This document shows, piece after piece, positions 26,097-34,340 of a DNA stretch of 34,385 nucleotides (the first letter of the stretch is position 1; each line of letters begins with the position of its first letter). A model generated the notes under the pieces. The model made no database searches. It worked only from the letters and a program-made list of their open reading frames with translations, and had not been told where the DNA came from. A program made the position numbers and the translations under genes. Source of the stretch: Penumbrarchaeum sp964445525 (GTDB taxonomy: Archaea; Thermoplasmatota; Penumbrarchaeia; Penumbrarchaeales; Penumbrarchaeaceae). The DNA is taken from positions 1 through 34,385 of the forward strand of contig CAYULA010000039.1 of the NCBI GenBank assembly GCA_964445525.1. The letters run 5' to 3'.

Positions 26097-26779
26097 TAGC
26101 TTTCCTCCGGGGTTCCCTCTTCCATCACTACCTCAACCTCAAGGGGCTGTATGCCTTCGATTCCGGCTCTTACCATGTCACCGTGATGAAGAGGACCGAC
26201 CCCCGAGGGCGTTCCTGTCATTATGATGTCGCCCTTTTCCAGGGTCATAACGGATGACAGTCCAGACACGATTGATTCCACGGGCCACAGGAGAAGGTCC
26301 GTGTTGGAATCCTGTCTCCTCTCTCCGTTGACCTCGAGCCAGATGGATCTTCCCCTCCAATCGTATCGATCTGCCTGAACGATCTCGGGTCCCACCGGGG
26401 CGAATGTATCAAAGCCCTTGGCCTCCGCCCAAGGAAGGCCCTTGCTCTTGGCTTCGGACTGGAGGTCCCTGGCAGTGATATCCAGCATCACGGTGTAGCC
26501 AAGTACGTGTGAAGGAACCTCCTGCACGGGAATATCCTTACCGTTCCTCCCCATTATCACGGCCAGCTCCACCTCGTGATGGACCTCACTGGACCCGACA
26601 GGAATGATCACCTTCCCCCGGTTTGGAAGGAGGGAGGAGGGGGGTTTGAGAAAGAAGCGGGGCCTGTCCGGGACCTCGTTTCCAAGCTCTTTTGCATGTT
26701 TGGCGTAGCTTCTGAGCAGGCATATGATCTTGGAAGGATGCAAATGGTAGCTCCCCCTGGCCATCTTAAGCTCCGGCAT
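26096..26779 (-). CDS. Fumarylacetoacetate-hydrolase-family enzyme
   Basis: 227 residues, the length of small FAHD1-like proteins. Metal ligands are visible as Glu69 and Glu71 in HHEVELAVIMG and Asp100 in MLDITARDLQ, with the conserved Lys121 in AKGFDTF and a late GDIIMTGTPSGVGP motif. The family includes acylpyruvases, oxaloacetate decarboxylases and enzymes of aromatic-acid catabolism; the substrate cannot be named, and no aromatic degradation genes are nearby. The ATG at 26779 is chosen because GAGGT lies 6 nt upstream; a TTG at 26791 in the same frame lies upstream of that ribosome site. A TATA-like AAATATAGAG at 26811-26820 predicts a start near 26791. The downstream histidine-kinase-like gene overlaps by one base. 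Confidence 0.87.
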   Translation of the reverse strand: MPELKMARGSYHLHPSKIICLLRSYAKHAKELGNEVPDRPRFFLKPPSSLLPNRGKVIIPVGSSEVHHEVELAVIMGRNGKDIPVQEVPSHVLGYTVMLDITARDLQSEAKSKGLPWAEAKGFDTFAPVGPEIVQADRYDWRGRSIWLEVNGERRQDSNTDLLLWPVESIVSGLSSVMTLEKGDIIMTGTPSGVGPLHHGDMVRAGIEGIQPLEVEVVMEEGTPEES

Positions 26780-26810
26780 ATCAAACCTCAATGCCGTTCA
26801 ATGGCATACC

Positions 26811-26820
26811 CTCTATATTT
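26811..26820 (-). promoter_or_regulatory. TATA-like box of the FAH/kinase operon
   Basis: AAATATAGAG on the minus strand predicts a start about 12 nt before the FAH ATG. It shares a 97-bp divergent region with rnz. Confidence 0.4.
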
Positions 26821-26846
26821 CATTTGCAACGTAAGTCTCCCGAAAA

Positions 26847-26857
26847 GTTATTCAAAA
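26847..26857 (+). promoter_or_regulatory. Possible TATA-like element of rnz
   Basis: AGTTATTCAAA is centred about 26 bp before the rnz ATG at 26877. No ribosome site is visible there, so a leaderless transcript is suggested. The match to consensus is weak. Confidence 0.3.
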
Positions 26858-26876
26858 CCTCCGGCCTTGAACCGGT

Positions 26877-27800
26877 ATGAGGGTCTGCTTTCTCGGAACG
26901 GGAGGTTCCTGGCCCACCAAGCGGAGAAATCCTCTTTCGGTGGCGGTCTCCTCCGGCAATACCAATTTGCTTCTGGATTGCGGTGAGGGAACACAACGCC
27001 AGCTGCTCTTTTCCACCATATCCCCGAACAAGATAGATGCAATTTTGGTGTCGCACCTTCACGGTGACCATTTTCTGGGGCTTCCCGGACTTATCCAGAC
27101 AATGTCCCTAAACGAAAGATCCGACAAGTTGAAGATATTCGGTCCGGAGGGAATCGACACCTCCTTTCAGAAAGCGCTGACCATGTGCTATTTCAATCCC
27201 AGATTCGATATGGAGGTATACACCCTTTCTCCGGGAGACAGGTTCAAAGTGGGGGAGCTCAACATTATTGCCGGGAAGTCCGATCACAGGATTCCTTCCC
27301 TGGCTTTCAGGGTCCATCAGGACCAAAAGACCGGGAGATTCAACAGAAAGAAAGCACTGGAATTGAAGATACCGGAAGGGCCCCTCTGGGGAAGGCTTCA
27401 GAGGGGAGAGACGGTAACATTTCGTCACGAAGGGGACAACAGGACGGTAACTCCGGATATGGTTCTGGGTCCACCCAGAAGCGGATTGTCCGTGGGTTAC
27501 TCGGGTGATACGGGCCCGACATCGGAGATGGTTGATCTCATGAAAGGCGTGGACCTCCTGATCCATGAGGCTACCTTCTCCTCGGAACTGGAGGAAAGGG
27601 CCAGGGAATACTGCCATTCCACAGCCGCCCAGGCCGCGCGTATCGCGAAAGAAGCGGGAGCGGGGCAGCTCTGTCTGGTTCATTCCTCGCCGCGCTATTC
27701 GAAGGAAGGGGAAGAAGAGGTCCTTCTAAAAGAAGCGAGAGAAATCTTCGAGGATGTTATAATGCCCGAGGACCTGGATTGCCTGGACGTCACCCGGTGA
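26877..27800 (+). CDS. rnz: Ribonuclease Z (tRNA 3' processing endonuclease)
   Basis: 307 residues, normal for short-form RNase Z. The metallo-beta-lactamase signature is complete: His60, His62, Asp64 and His65 in SHLHGDHFLGLPG, further metal or catalytic residues in KSDHRIPSLAF, in the GYSGDTGPT segment and in IHEATF, and the terminal histidine in LVHSSPRYS. The N-terminal FLGTGGSWPTKRRN and the LLLDCGEGTQRQL strand are also typical. It cuts precursor tRNA just 3' of the discriminator base. The protein is cytoplasmic and dimeric in homologues. There is no Shine-Dalgarno sequence before the ATG. The stop overlaps the convergent trkH by 11 bp. Confidence 0.95.
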   Translation: MRVCFLGTGGSWPTKRRNPLSVAVSSGNTNLLLDCGEGTQRQLLFSTISPNKIDAILVSHLHGDHFLGLPGLIQTMSLNERSDKLKIFGPEGIDTSFQKALTMCYFNPRFDMEVYTLSPGDRFKVGELNIIAGKSDHRIPSLAFRVHQDQKTGRFNRKKALELKIPEGPLWGRLQRGETVTFRHEGDNRTVTPDMVLGPPRSGLSVGYSGDTGPTSEMVDLMKGVDLLIHEATFSSELEERAREYCHSTAAQAARIAKEAGAGQLCLVHSSPRYSKEGEEEVLLKEAREIFEDVIMPEDLDCLDVTR

Positions 27801-29238
27801 ACCTGCGCCCGCGAAGTGAAAGCACGTATAACGGGAGAAGGACCTCGAACCTTCCGAGGAACATTATCACAAGAAGTAACGATTTCTCGAACCAGTTCAG
27901 GGAGCTTATCCCCTCTACCGTTGAGAATGTCCCGAAAGCGATCCCCGAGTTTGATATTGATGTAACGGAAAGCGAAAGGGTTTCGAACAAGTTACCGTGA
28001 AAGAGCAGAAGGATTCCCATGGAAATCACCAGCAGGCTGAAGAGGTAGAAGAATGACATGTTAGCCGATTCCAGGGCCTTTTCGGAGTAGATGCCCTCCC
28101 CTCTCTTGAGGGAGAATACGGCGCTCGGATGCGAGGACCTCTTGACTTCCGCCAGAAATCCCTTGATGAGGAGGAAGAAACGGTGGACCTTGAAACCGGA
28201 TGAAAGCGACAGAGAGGAGCCTCCGAGGAGCATGAGCAGCAGCAAAAGCATCCTCATGGAATCGGGCCAGTCATCCATACCCTCCACCATGAATCCGGTG
28301 GTTGTCAATGCCGATATGGTGGTGAAGAGCCCGTTTAAAACGGATGTGCCGAAAGGTACGCCGGAAGAAAGTAGTATCATCAGACCCAGAACCGGAACCG
28401 TCAGGGCGATGATGATGTAGGTGATGTTCTCGTTGTCGAAGAGGGTCCTGCTCCTCCCCCTGGCCGACAGAAGTGATATGTGGACATAATAACCCATCCC
28501 GGTGACGAACATGCCCAATGTGACCAGGAGCAGGATCACGGACCCCTCTCCCAGTATCCTTCCTTCCGATGAAAAACCCCCTGTGGATATGGTTGCCATG
28601 GACAGGCAAACCGAATCGAACAGGGCCCTCCCCCCGATGTAAAACGCAAGTGCGGAAAAGAATGTGAAAAGACCGTAAATTACAGTCAGTTTCTGGATCA
28701 GGGTTGTAAGGGTGGGGACTAGGCCTATTCTGGAAAAGATCCTTCTGTCGGCGGACCTCTGGGCGGAATCGCTTATATCCGAGAGGAAGAGGAATGCAAA
28801 GACCAGGTAGAACAATCCCCCGAGCCATTGAATGGCCACCCTGAAAAACAGGAGCCCGTGGGAGACATCCCTGAGTTCCTCCGATCCGATGGCGGACAGA
28901 CCGGTGGTGGTGAATCCGGCTCCGGATTCGAACAGGGCCGATACAGGGTCCAACCTCTCGGTAAGCATTAGCGGAAGGGAGCCGAGAAAGACCATGAAAA
29001 GGAATGATATCAGGGCCGTGGCATACCTGGTCCTCCTCCTGAACAAACGGTACTTGGTGTCCCTGAAGGAGAATATCAGATAGATCAGGGCCCCGAATGA
29101 AAACGGTATCACGAAGATGTGGAAGTTGTTCCAGGAGAGGTCACCGTATACCAGGTCTATGGTAAAAGATACCATGAACAGGACCAGAACCGCTATTGTC
29201 ATCCTGGTTGCGGCGGTAATGATCCTGTTTTGTTCCAT
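27790..29238 (-). CDS. trkH: TrkH-family potassium uptake channel subunit
   Basis: 482 residues, a polytopic membrane protein with the four TrkH/KtrB pore repeats. Filter segments are visible as ESGAGFTTTGLSAIG (about 104-118), MATISTGGFSSEG, ISALTTTGFMVEG and VTSISNSGIAFG. Each holds the critical Gly following a Thr/Ser-rich turn, as in K+-translocating Trk/Ktr proteins. It passes K+ across the membrane under control of the cytoplasmic nucleotide-binding subunit encoded next to it (trkA, 16 bp upstream). GGGGG lies 4 nt before the ATG. The 3' end overlaps rnz tail to tail by 11 bp. Confidence 0.94.
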   Translation of the reverse strand: MEQNRIITAATRMTIAVLVLFMVSFTIDLVYGDLSWNNFHIFVIPFSFGALIYLIFSFRDTKYRLFRRRTRYATALISFLFMVFLGSLPLMLTERLDPVSALFESGAGFTTTGLSAIGSEELRDVSHGLLFFRVAIQWLGGLFYLVFAFLFLSDISDSAQRSADRRIFSRIGLVPTLTTLIQKLTVIYGLFTFFSALAFYIGGRALFDSVCLSMATISTGGFSSEGRILGEGSVILLLVTLGMFVTGMGYYVHISLLSARGRSRTLFDNENITYIIIALTVPVLGLMILLSSGVPFGTSVLNGLFTTISALTTTGFMVEGMDDWPDSMRMLLLLLMLLGGSSLSLSSGFKVHRFFLLIKGFLAEVKRSSHPSAVFSLKRGEGIYSEKALESANMSFFYLFSLLVISMGILLLFHGNLFETLSLSVTSISNSGIAFGTFSTVEGISSLNWFEKSLLLVIMFLGRFEVLLPLYVLSLRGRRFTG

Positions 29239-29254
29239 GTAACCCCCTTCGATC

Positions 29255-30619
29255 TCAGAAATGGTCCTTTACCCATTTTACGAGCTTGCTCTTGGTGAAT
29301 ATCATGAGCCGGTCCTTGGGATGAATGAAGGTGTCGCCCCTGGGCATGATGATCTTGCCTTCCCTTACTATGGCTCCGATTACCATCTCCCTCTTCCTGA
29401 ACCTCATTATGGAATCGATCCTCTGATTTGCGGCCTTGGCCTTGTCCCTTACCTTGATCTCTATTACCTGGACCTCCCCCTGATTCAGGGTTCCAAGCGC
29501 CTTGAAATCATCCTTGTGGAAATACTTCAGTATGGTCGAGAGGGTAACCTCCCTGGGAGATATGACAAGATCGATTCCAACCTCCTCGAGAATGGATTTG
29601 AGACCGGGTCTGTCCACGAGTGAAATGGACCTGATAGCCCCGTACTGCCTTGCAAGCAGGGCGGTCAGGATATTTACCTCCTCCTTTTCGGTGACTGCCA
29701 GGAAAGCGTCGGTCTCGGTGACCCCCTCTTCCTTTAAAAGATCCTTGTCGGTGGGGTTTCCGTTGATCACCAGCACATCGGGCAGTTTTTCCGATATCTC
29801 CTTGCATCTGTCCTCGTCTTCCTCCACCAAAATTACAGACATCTCCATGTCGGAAAGGAGTTTGGCAAGGTGGAATCCAACTCTCGATCCGCCAGCGATC
29901 ATCACCCTGTCCACTGCTCTCTTCTGAGCGGTGGCCTTGGAAACCCCCAGTACCTTTGTCAGTTTCTCGGATACCTCTTCTTCGGCATCCTTCGGAATAA
30001 CAGCAAGCACCCTGTCGTTGGGTTCCAGTCGTATGTTACCCTTGGGGATCAGGACCTCCTCGTTCCTAAGTATCGCAACCAGTGTGGATTCCCGGGGCAT
30101 CTTGAGTTTTCTGATCTCCCTGCCGACGGATTTCGAGGCCCTGTCAACCCTGTTCTCCACAATTCTGAGCTTCTTCTTTCCGAACATGGGGGAATCCAGG
30201 AGAAAGGGTATGGATAGAACGTTTGACATGTGGGTGGAGGATATCAGTTCCGGACAGAATGCCACATCGATTCCCACCTCGTCCAGCTCGTCGGTGGTAA
30301 CAGGTTTCTGTATGTAATCCTCGCTGTTTATCCTGGCCAGGGTCTTGCATCCCCTGTTCTTTGCTATGGAGCATGCCGCCAGGTTGATCTCGTCGCTTCC
30401 GGTGACTGCTATGAAGAAATCTGCGGAGTTGACGTATGCCCTGTCAAGGACAGATGGCGACGCCGCATTTCCCGCCACCACAAGCACGTCCAGGGCCTCC
30501 AGCCTCTCGGTGATGGCATCGTTTTTTTCCACCACTGTGATGTTGTGGCCCTCCTCGCTCAGGGTTCTGGCGATCGAATAACCGACATCCCCGCCCCCGG
30601 CAATGATGACGTTCTTCAT
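29255..30619 (-). CDS. trkA: TrkA, nucleotide-binding regulatory subunit of K+ uptake
   Basis: 454 residues arranged as RCK_N-RCK_C-RCK_N-RCK_C, the full tandem TrkA architecture. The first Rossmann fold opens with VIIAGGGDVGYSIA (about 4-17) and has a VVEKND acidic turn. The second opens with VMIAGGSRVGFHLAK (about 240-254) with LVEEDED. RCK_C domains lie near 140-225 and 370-454. It forms the cytoplasmic ring that gates TrkH in response to NAD(H) or ATP/ADP. The ATG at 30619 follows GGTGG, and a TATA-like TATTAAAA lies at 30651-30658. It forms an operon with trkH, possibly with read-through from taw2 72 bp upstream. Confidence 0.95.
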   Translation of the reverse strand: MKNVIIAGGGDVGYSIARTLSEEGHNITVVEKNDAITERLEALDVLVVAGNAASPSVLDRAYVNSADFFIAVTGSDEINLAACSIAKNRGCKTLARINSEDYIQKPVTTDELDEVGIDVAFCPELISSTHMSNVLSIPFLLDSPMFGKKKLRIVENRVDRASKSVGREIRKLKMPRESTLVAILRNEEVLIPKGNIRLEPNDRVLAVIPKDAEEEVSEKLTKVLGVSKATAQKRAVDRVMIAGGSRVGFHLAKLLSDMEMSVILVEEDEDRCKEISEKLPDVLVINGNPTDKDLLKEEGVTETDAFLAVTEKEEVNILTALLARQYGAIRSISLVDRPGLKSILEEVGIDLVISPREVTLSTILKYFHKDDFKALGTLNQGEVQVIEIKVRDKAKAANQRIDSIMRFRKREMVIGAIVREGKIIMPRGDTFIHPKDRLMIFTKSKLVKWVKDHF

Positions 30620-30650
30620 CTGTCCACCGCCGGATGGATGAAACTACATG

Positions 30651-30658
30651 TTTTAATA
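30651..30658 (-). promoter_or_regulatory. TATA-like box of the trkA-trkH operon
   Basis: TATTAAAA on the minus strand predicts a start near 30629, giving a leader of about 10 nt that still contains the GGTGG ribosome site. Confidence 0.45.
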
Positions 30659-30691
30659 CGTTATCCTGCGATTTGGAAAACCGCTAGCATT

Positions 30692-31879
30692 TCAATCATG
30701 TTCGGCTAGCAGATCCATGGCAACATGATCGATCCGTGGAGCATAGGATTTCACTCTCCTGGAATCCAGTAATTTCAGTGACATTCCATCTTTTTCGGCC
30801 ATGGACCTCGCTTTTTCGAGGAGATGTGAAATCCCTCTTTCAACCCCAACCGTGTCGTGGAGGTGGATGATGCAGCCTTCCGGCCTGGATAGCTCGAGGG
30901 CCCAGGGAAGGAACTCGATCGTACCCCCCACATATCCCATTATGATCCTGTCGGCAATATTTACGGGGAGAACCTGCCTGTTGTCCCCCAGGACCGGTAT
31001 AATGATCTTGTTCAGTTTGTTCAACTCGATATTCTTCATCAGATAATGATGGGAGATTGGATTCTTCTCCACCGCAATTATTCTTCCATTAACACCGCCC
31101 TTTGCGAGCGGCAGGGAAAAATAGCCGATTCCGGCAAACATGTCCACAGTGATCTCTTTCGGAGAATCGTCATCTGACCCGGATTTCTCGGACAGTCTCG
31201 GGGGAGGGGGAAGTGATCCTACTCTCCCGGGGAACCTGTTTCTCTCCTCCGTGTTTCCCGATGAGAACATTATCCTTCGGGGATCTAGCAGGTATCGAAC
31301 CGGACCTTCCCTGTGGCAAACCTCGTGATCTCCTCCTTCGGGCGGGATCAGGACCTCGAAATCAGGTTCCCTGAACTCACCGTATATTCCCGATCGATCC
31401 CTCAAAACAAACCTTGATCCCAGCACATCCATGTAGGTTTTTGCAATTGATCGGGCGACACTATCTTCAAGGTCCTCCAATTTCAGTACGAGGCAGTCTC
31501 CGATCCTCTCGTAGGCAGCCGGAATTTTCGAGAGGTCCTCTTCGGAAATGATGCCTTTCAACCTTCTGACCACTTCTTCGTAGGGAGTGGGCGATCTGAA
31601 CCTCTCAAACGTCCCTTCGGTTCCCTTCTCCAGACGGTATTCCACCCGGGAATCATCCAGTACGGACCTCAACCCGATCTCTGCATCTTCCGTTTCGAAA
31701 AAGATTGGAAACCTTACAAGATCATCTCTACCAATGGATCTCCGTGGATCAAAAAGCCCCATCTCCATGATCGTCGATCTTACCATCTCTGCATGGAATT
31801 TGGGAACGATCAGAGTGAAGGTCCTGTGGGATCTTTTCGAAAAATCACCGTCCGGCTGATGGATCCCCATGTTGCACAT
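30692..31879 (-). CDS. taw2: Trm5/Tyw2-family tRNA enzyme, probable Taw2 of wyosine synthesis
   Basis: 395 residues. An N-terminal 200-residue region (starting around RTFTLIVPKFHAEMVRSTIM) precedes a class I SAM-binding fold with motif I VDMFAGIGYFSLPLAK (about 243-258) and IIAVEKNP as the acidic second strand. The later motif DRIIMGYVGGTIEFL (about 305-320) has MGY where the related m1G37 methyltransferase Trm5 has an NLP-type motif. This points to Taw2/TYW2, which moves the 3-amino-3-carboxypropyl group of SAM onto 4-demethylwyosine at position 37 of tRNA-Phe. Trm5a-type activity remains an alternative. No ribosome site precedes the ATG at 31879, and a TATA-like element shared with the divergent gene sits 29 bp upstream, which fits a leaderless mRNA. 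Confidence 0.82.
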   Translation of the reverse strand: MCNMGIHQPDGDFSKRSHRTFTLIVPKFHAEMVRSTIMEMGLFDPRRSIGRDDLVRFPIFFETEDAEIGLRSVLDDSRVEYRLEKGTEGTFERFRSPTPYEEVVRRLKGIISEEDLSKIPAAYERIGDCLVLKLEDLEDSVARSIAKTYMDVLGSRFVLRDRSGIYGEFREPDFEVLIPPEGGDHEVCHREGPVRYLLDPRRIMFSSGNTEERNRFPGRVGSLPPPPRLSEKSGSDDDSPKEITVDMFAGIGYFSLPLAKGGVNGRIIAVEKNPISHHYLMKNIELNKLNKIIIPVLGDNRQVLPVNIADRIIMGYVGGTIEFLPWALELSRPEGCIIHLHDTVGVERGISHLLEKARSMAEKDGMSLKLLDSRRVKSYAPRIDHVAMDLLAEHD

Positions 31880-31903
31880 GAAGAGATATTATTGCAAAAA
31901 ACC

Positions 31904-31912
31904 TTTTGTAAT
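31904..31912. promoter_or_regulatory. Single TATA-like element shared by two divergent genes
   Basis: TTTTGTAAT on the plus strand (ATTACAAAA on the minus) is centred at 31908, 25 bp before the ATG at 31933 and 29 bp before the ATG at 31879. It is the only good candidate for either gene in their 53-bp gap, and neither has a Shine-Dalgarno match. Confidence 0.4.
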
Positions 31913-31932
31913 ACTCTTTGAATTAAAATGAC

Positions 31933-34290
31933 ATGAAGGGATGCAGGTGGAGTCCGGTTGTTATCTCGCTGATGGTAATTTCGATCCTGCTGCCGGCAAT
32001 ATTGTTCACGGTAAAAGGTGACCGTTCCCTGCCCAGCAGGGCGGTGGACGAGGATCTGGATATTGATATCACGGTGGATTTCGAAAACGCCCTGGACCTG
32101 GGAGTTGACATCGCCATCAGTGTGAACCAGTTGATCGTGAACGGTACACTGCTCGATGCCGAGGGCATTAGGAGCCTCTATTCGATCGATCCGGAAGGGA
32201 CATCCGATATGGTGGAGGATGAACTATGGGAGAGGGCTGTCAACCTCACGGAAAGCTCCTTCCAGGGTGATGCCTTCGAGGTTACCGGAGGCGATTTCGA
32301 TACCGCCTCGCTTGAAAACGAATCCACCTCACCGGAGGATCCTGTGATATACAATATGACCCTGGAGGGAAGTACCGACCTCTCAAGATTCCTCGATCCG
32401 GGAAGGGCCTCTCTCCTGGAGGAGGGAAGGGAGAAGTATTTCATTGCCTCATTGTTTATGTCCGGATTCGGATATTCCAGGACGGTCTCTTTGATAGCAT
32501 TCGAGGGAGAGACGGTGACCTACAGGATTCCGGAGGTGATGGATCCAATAGGGGACGGGGATATCCAGCTTGAAATAGGTTCATCGGGGGAGGCACCCAT
32601 CGAAGGCTATTACGTCAGGACAGTTGGCGGAAGCGGGTCCTACGAGGAGACCTATTTCACCTTTACAATAACTGACACAGCCGCAGATATTCCCACGGAT
32701 GAGACCATCGACGGGGATTTTCTTCTTGATTGGAAGGAACTGGACACGATATCTATGGAAGGCAATGTCAGCATCCATTCGGTCAGCACATCCAGATCAT
32801 CACTCCTAACATCATCTCCCGCATCCATGAATATCCCGGGCCATGTCTTCTCATCCCTTATCAGGTATTCTCACCTGGAAGGAATAATGAACGATGATGA
32901 CCTGAGTGAGATCGAGGAGCAGATGGTGGATGAGGTGGAAAACACCATTCAGGAAGCTCTGAATGATGAATCGGTCGAGGTCCTAGTGGAGATGGATACA
33001 GGTACTGGATCTCTTTCCAAACCCGCAAGCGGTTCCGAGCTTCTTTCGATATTGAACTCGGACGAACCGGTTTCTGCCGAAATTGCCACTGCTTCCGATA
33101 CAATTCTGGATATCCTGGAAGGTTATGACAAAGATGATGTCAAGGGCCTCCTGAACGGCGGACTCAGGATATACCATGACCAGGAACCCATAAACGATGA
33201 CAGGTTCGATCTGAAGATAAGGATGCCGGAGGACCTCTACATCTGGGGTGACCCCCACATATCCGAATCAGGTTCGAGAAAGGTTTACGAATACAGGCAC
33301 GGAAGGATCAAGGTCGCATCCGAAAGGGCACCGAATATTACGGGGGAGGAGCTTTCAATTTCGGGGAAGATAGATCTCTCGGGAGTGAGCTCCCTGTACT
33401 TCCTGGATCTTGAAATCGAGATAGAGGCGGATCTTTCCTTCGGTTTCGGCGCCATGACATTCGAACAGGAGGATTTCGAACTTACAACAAATCTCGATTA
33501 CGAACTTGACTATATCACATCGGACCTGATCAGGCTCCTCATGAAGATGGAGATCGTGGACAGGGAGGAGATAGAAGAGACCGTGGAGGACGAGGTCCGG
33601 AAGGGACTCGAGGACGGATTGCCAGAGGAGGATACGGACATTGTCGTTGATCTTGTGGATTCAACGCTGATTTTCGATGGTGACTTCGAGAATGTGGATT
33701 CATCCGAGCATATCCTGCTTGATATCAGCTTTTCTGGAAAATTCGATCCTTTCGAGGATAACGGTGAGTCCAATGATAATTCCTCCAACGCGATAATACC
33801 TTTCCATCTGGACCCGATCCTTCCTTTCGTATCGAGGACCGAGACCATGGAACTGGAGGAGGGTGAGACATGGGATATGGACCTGGAGATCAAGCTTCCA
33901 AGCGGTCTTGGCATCAAAGCCTGGATAGGCCAGGGTCACAATGACAAGGTAAGGGAACTTGAGGTGGATTCCTCCGGCGGACATCCCACGCTTCATTTGG
34001 ATATTGAAAGAGGAGAGGCGGACCGTATCACAATCGAGGTCAAACTCGGGGGATGGCTGATCGTCAATAATATCGGCGCCTGCTTCGGATGCTGCATGCT
34101 CTCGGTCCTGCTTGTTGTCATCATATTCTTTCTCCTTGTGTTGAAGATTGCAAGGAAGAAGAAGAAAAACAAGGAGGATGCCGAAGACGGGTCCGAAAAG
34201 AAGAAGGGGAAAAAGAAGAAGAAAGCCGCCGAATCCGAAACGGCCGAGGATGATGATCCGGGTGAGGATGAAATGTCATGGGATACCTGA
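31933..34290 (+). CDS. Membrane-anchored acidic surface protein with three internal repeats, family unknown
   Basis: 785 residues. The N-terminus has a basic start and hydrophobic signal (VVISLMVISILLPAILF, about 9-25). The ectodomain is strongly acidic, rich in short alternating strands, and not recognised. Three segments share a helix pattern: MVEDELWERAVNL near residue 92, IEEQMVDEVENTIQEAL near 327 and IEETVEDEVRKGLEDGL near 547. Each is preceded by strand-rich sequence and followed by a hydrophobic strand, suggesting a triplicated unit of 100-plus residues. A transmembrane helix lies near 715-738 with a GACFGCC cysteine cluster at its outer end. The tail of about 47 residues switches from Lys-rich (RKKKKNK, KKKGKKKKK) to acidic (EDDDPGEDEMSWDT). 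It is divergent from taw2 and probably leaderless. Confidence 0.82.
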   Translation: MKGCRWSPVVISLMVISILLPAILFTVKGDRSLPSRAVDEDLDIDITVDFENALDLGVDIAISVNQLIVNGTLLDAEGIRSLYSIDPEGTSDMVEDELWERAVNLTESSFQGDAFEVTGGDFDTASLENESTSPEDPVIYNMTLEGSTDLSRFLDPGRASLLEEGREKYFIASLFMSGFGYSRTVSLIAFEGETVTYRIPEVMDPIGDGDIQLEIGSSGEAPIEGYYVRTVGGSGSYEETYFTFTITDTAADIPTDETIDGDFLLDWKELDTISMEGNVSIHSVSTSRSSLLTSSPASMNIPGHVFSSLIRYSHLEGIMNDDDLSEIEEQMVDEVENTIQEALNDESVEVLVEMDTGTGSLSKPASGSELLSILNSDEPVSAEIATASDTILDILEGYDKDDVKGLLNGGLRIYHDQEPINDDRFDLKIRMPEDLYIWGDPHISESGSRKVYEYRHGRIKVASERAPNITGEELSISGKIDLSGVSSLYFLDLEIEIEADLSFGFGAMTFEQEDFELTTNLDYELDYITSDLIRLLMKMEIVDREEIEETVEDEVRKGLEDGLPEEDTDIVVDLVDSTLIFDGDFENVDSSEHILLDISFSGKFDPFEDNGESNDNSSNAIIPFHLDPILPFVSRTETMELEEGETWDMDLEIKLPSGLGIKAWIGQGHNDKVRELEVDSSGGHPTLHLDIERGEADRITIEVKLGGWLIVNNIGACFGCCMLSVLLVVIIFFLLVLKIARKKKKNKEDAEDGSEKKKGKKKKKAAESETAEDDDPGEDEMSWDT

Positions 34291-34307
34291 GAGTATCATA
34301 CCGGGTT

Positions 34308-34340
34308 GAACTACTGGCCTTGAACCGAGGGCAGTAGTTC
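34308..34340 (+). terminator. 12-bp hairpin downstream of the orphan surface-protein gene
   Basis: GAACTACTG (34308-34316) and CAGTAGTTC (34332-34340) are perfect inverted repeats. The stem extends inward through a G-G mismatch by CCT/AGG, leaving a 7-nt loop. It begins 18 bp past the stop. No T tract follows, so a terminator, an mRNA-stabilising hairpin or a protein site are all possible. The motif TTGAAC occurs at 34306, 34320 and 34351. Confidence 0.4.

Noticed and set aside
30683..30712. Pair of GCTAGC hexamers around the taw2 stop as a terminator
   Set aside because: The stem would be only 6 bp with a loop of about 16 nt and no T tract; each hexamer is self-complementary, so pairing is not specific evidence.
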